A model generated the notes under the pieces. The model had not been told where the DNA came from. It made no database searches and saw only the letters and a list, made by a program, of their open reading frames with translations. Positions 14,263 to 15,307 of a DNA stretch of 15,307 nt are shown here, piece after piece (the first letter of the stretch is position 1; every line of letters starts with the position of its first letter). Source of the DNA: Actinomycetota bacterium (GTDB taxonomy: Bacteria > Actinomycetota > Actinomycetes > Nanopelagicales > Nanopelagicaceae). The stretch is from NCBI GenBank assembly GCA_947459935.1, contig CANHFN010000011.1, positions 1 to 15,307 of the forward strand. The letters run 5' to 3'. The position numbers and the translations under genes were made by a program.

Positions 14263-14268
14263 TACTCT
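14263..14268 (+). promoter_or_regulatory. -10 element of tilS, leaderless arrangement
   Basis: TACTCT is followed by six bases and the ATG at 14275. It sits wholly inside the 20-base gap after the NlpC/P60 gene, so tilS can be transcribed on its own. Confidence 0.5.
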
Positions 14269-14274
14269 TGTCAC

Positions 14275-15237
14275 ATGACAACAGCGGTTCCTGCAGTTCG
14301 CAATGCAGTGCGGGTTTGGCTGGAAAAATATGAAGCCGGAGACAAGGTGCTAGTTGCCGTTTCTGGCGGTGCTGATTCTTTAGCGCTTGCATATGCTCTT
14401 TCAGTTGAAGCTGAAAAACTTGCAATTAGCGTTATTGGTGTGACCGTAGATCATCAGTTGCAAAGCACATCTTCTGAACAAGCACAAAGGGTCGTCAAGC
14501 AACTTTCGGAATTTGGAATTAAGTGCGTTATTAAGAAAGTCACTGTTGATTTCAAAGAAGGTTTAGAAGCTTCGGCACGTAAAGCCAGATATGAAGCTAT
14601 CAATGAAGTTGTAGAACAAGAAAATGCATCAGCTGTCTTTCTGGGTCACACCAAAGATGATCAAGCAGAAACTGTTTTATTGGGACTTGCTCGTGGATCT
14701 GGAACTCGTTCACTTTCTGGAATGGCGCATCACAATGGAAAACATGTGCGGCCTCTTCTTGAGATCACTCGAATTCAAAATGAAGATTTCTGTAAAGAAG
14801 TTGGATTAGATTATTGGAAAGATCCACATAATCAAGATTCACAATTTGCACGAGTTCGTGTTCGCAACGAGGCTCTTCCGATTTTAGAAAAAACCATTGG
14901 ACCAGGAATCTCAGACGCGTTAGCAAGAAGTGCCCACTTACTACGAGATGATGCAGATGCACTAGATCATTGGGCCAAGCGCGAGGAGCTTCATTTGGAT
15001 CTTCATGATCTTGAATGTGCCCATTTAGAGACATTACCTCGAGCTATTCGCACTCGAATTTTGCGGACAGCTATCTATGAGGCGGGTGCTCCTTCAGGAT
15101 CGGTTTCGGCTGACCATGTGAGCGCTGTTGAGGCCCTAATCTCCGCGTGGAATGGCCAAAGTGCGCTCAATCTTCCCGGTGGTGTGAAGGTTGAGCGAAT
15201 TTCGGGCAGACTTTCGCTCTCACAGCACCGACCATAG
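14275..15237 (+). CDS. tilS: tRNA(Ile)-lysidine synthetase
   Basis: TilS uses ATP and lysine to convert cytidine 34 of the AUA-reading tRNA(Ile) to lysidine, an essential step that fixes isoleucine identity. The PP-loop SGGADS (30-35) is near the N-terminus. Family segments VDHQLQSTSSEQA, ARKARYEA, LGHTKDDQAETVLLGLARGSG and the C-terminal substrate region with FARVRVRNEALPILE follow. At 320 residues it is the short form usual in Actinobacteria, lacking the extended C-terminal domain of the E. coli enzyme. The start is supported by a -10 element six bases upstream. It is followed eight bases later by the probable hpt gene, the standard actinobacterial order. Confidence 0.94.
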   Translation: MTTAVPAVRNAVRVWLEKYEAGDKVLVAVSGGADSLALAYALSVEAEKLAISVIGVTVDHQLQSTSSEQAQRVVKQLSEFGIKCVIKKVTVDFKEGLEASARKARYEAINEVVEQENASAVFLGHTKDDQAETVLLGLARGSGTRSLSGMAHHNGKHVRPLLEITRIQNEDFCKEVGLDYWKDPHNQDSQFARVRVRNEALPILEKTIGPGISDALARSAHLLRDDADALDHWAKREELHLDLHDLECAHLETLPRAIRTRILRTAIYEAGAPSGSVSADHVSAVEALISAWNGQSALNLPGGVKVERISGRLSLSQHRP

Positions 15238-15245
15238 GGAGAACC

Positions 15246-15307
15246 GTGGATTTAGAAGCAGTCAAGGGCGATATCGAACGCGTAATCGTGACCGAAGAAC
15301 AATTGCA
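15246..15307 (+). CDS. hpt: Probable hypoxanthine phosphoribosyltransferase, 5' end only
   Basis: About 20 codons are present before the window ends. From a GTG at 15246, with AGGGAG (15236-15241) four bases upstream, the frame reads VDLEAVKGDIERVIVTEEQL. This matches the start of actinobacterial Hpt proteins (ADLERVLITEEQIQ type), which salvage hypoxanthine and guanine with PRPP. The position directly after tilS supports the call. Catalytic motifs lie beyond the window. Confidence 0.75.
   Translation, partial: MDLEAVKGDIERVIVTEEQL

Overview
This window looks like a compact chromosomal stretch from a small-genome, moderate-GC actinobacterium. The gene set points to Actinomycetota: MetZ of the HIDGQGR type, tilS followed by hpt, a coiled-coil NlpC/P60 wall hydrolase, and a CbiQ with a His-rich N-terminus. 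AT-leaning codons, gaps of a few bases, overlapping genes and many apparently leaderless starts suggest a streamlined freshwater lineage such as acI/Nanopelagicales. That placement is inference. I see no mobile element, CRISPR array, tRNA or rRNA.

Layout. Positions 1-205 hold no convincing gene but several strong inverted repeats. Positions 206-2717 (minus) are a four-gene ECF-type cobalt/nickel importer in the order cbiM, small PDGLE subunit, cbiQ, cbiO. A candidate Fur-family (Nur/Zur-like) operator lies against its -10 element. Divergent from it are a TPR protein and an overlapping low-molecular-weight protein tyrosine phosphatase (2847-4302). These converge on and overlap an MFS transporter that is translationally coupled behind a SpoU-family RNA methyltransferase (4250-6057, minus). 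From an extremely tight divergent promoter (6058-6079) a four-helix membrane protein and a DacB/PBP4-type D,D-carboxypeptidase run rightward to 7605. They meet a secreted YVTN beta-propeller and a membrane-anchored protein with a His/Asp/Glu tail (7602-9081, minus). Heme O synthase ctaB (9170-10039) converges with metZ (10028-11254, minus). Then follow an ABC-2 exporter pair (11281-12977), a secreted NlpC/P60 peptidase (13055-14254), tilS (14275-15237) and the first bases of a probable hpt.

How the genes fit together. The window mixes metal uptake, peptidoglycan remodelling (DacB, NlpC/P60), heme for terminal oxidase, methionine synthesis, tRNA modification (TilS, TrmH-like) and purine salvage.

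The most striking signals concern expression architecture. Seven starts are preceded at exactly the same distance by TANNNT plus six bases, the signature of a -10 element driving a leaderless mRNA. Two of these -10 elements overlap in a 22-bp divergent spacer. All three convergent gene pairs overlap at their 3' ends (53, 4 and 12 bp), leaving no room for terminators between them. The metal importer has a candidate metal-sensor operator instead of a B12 riboswitch.
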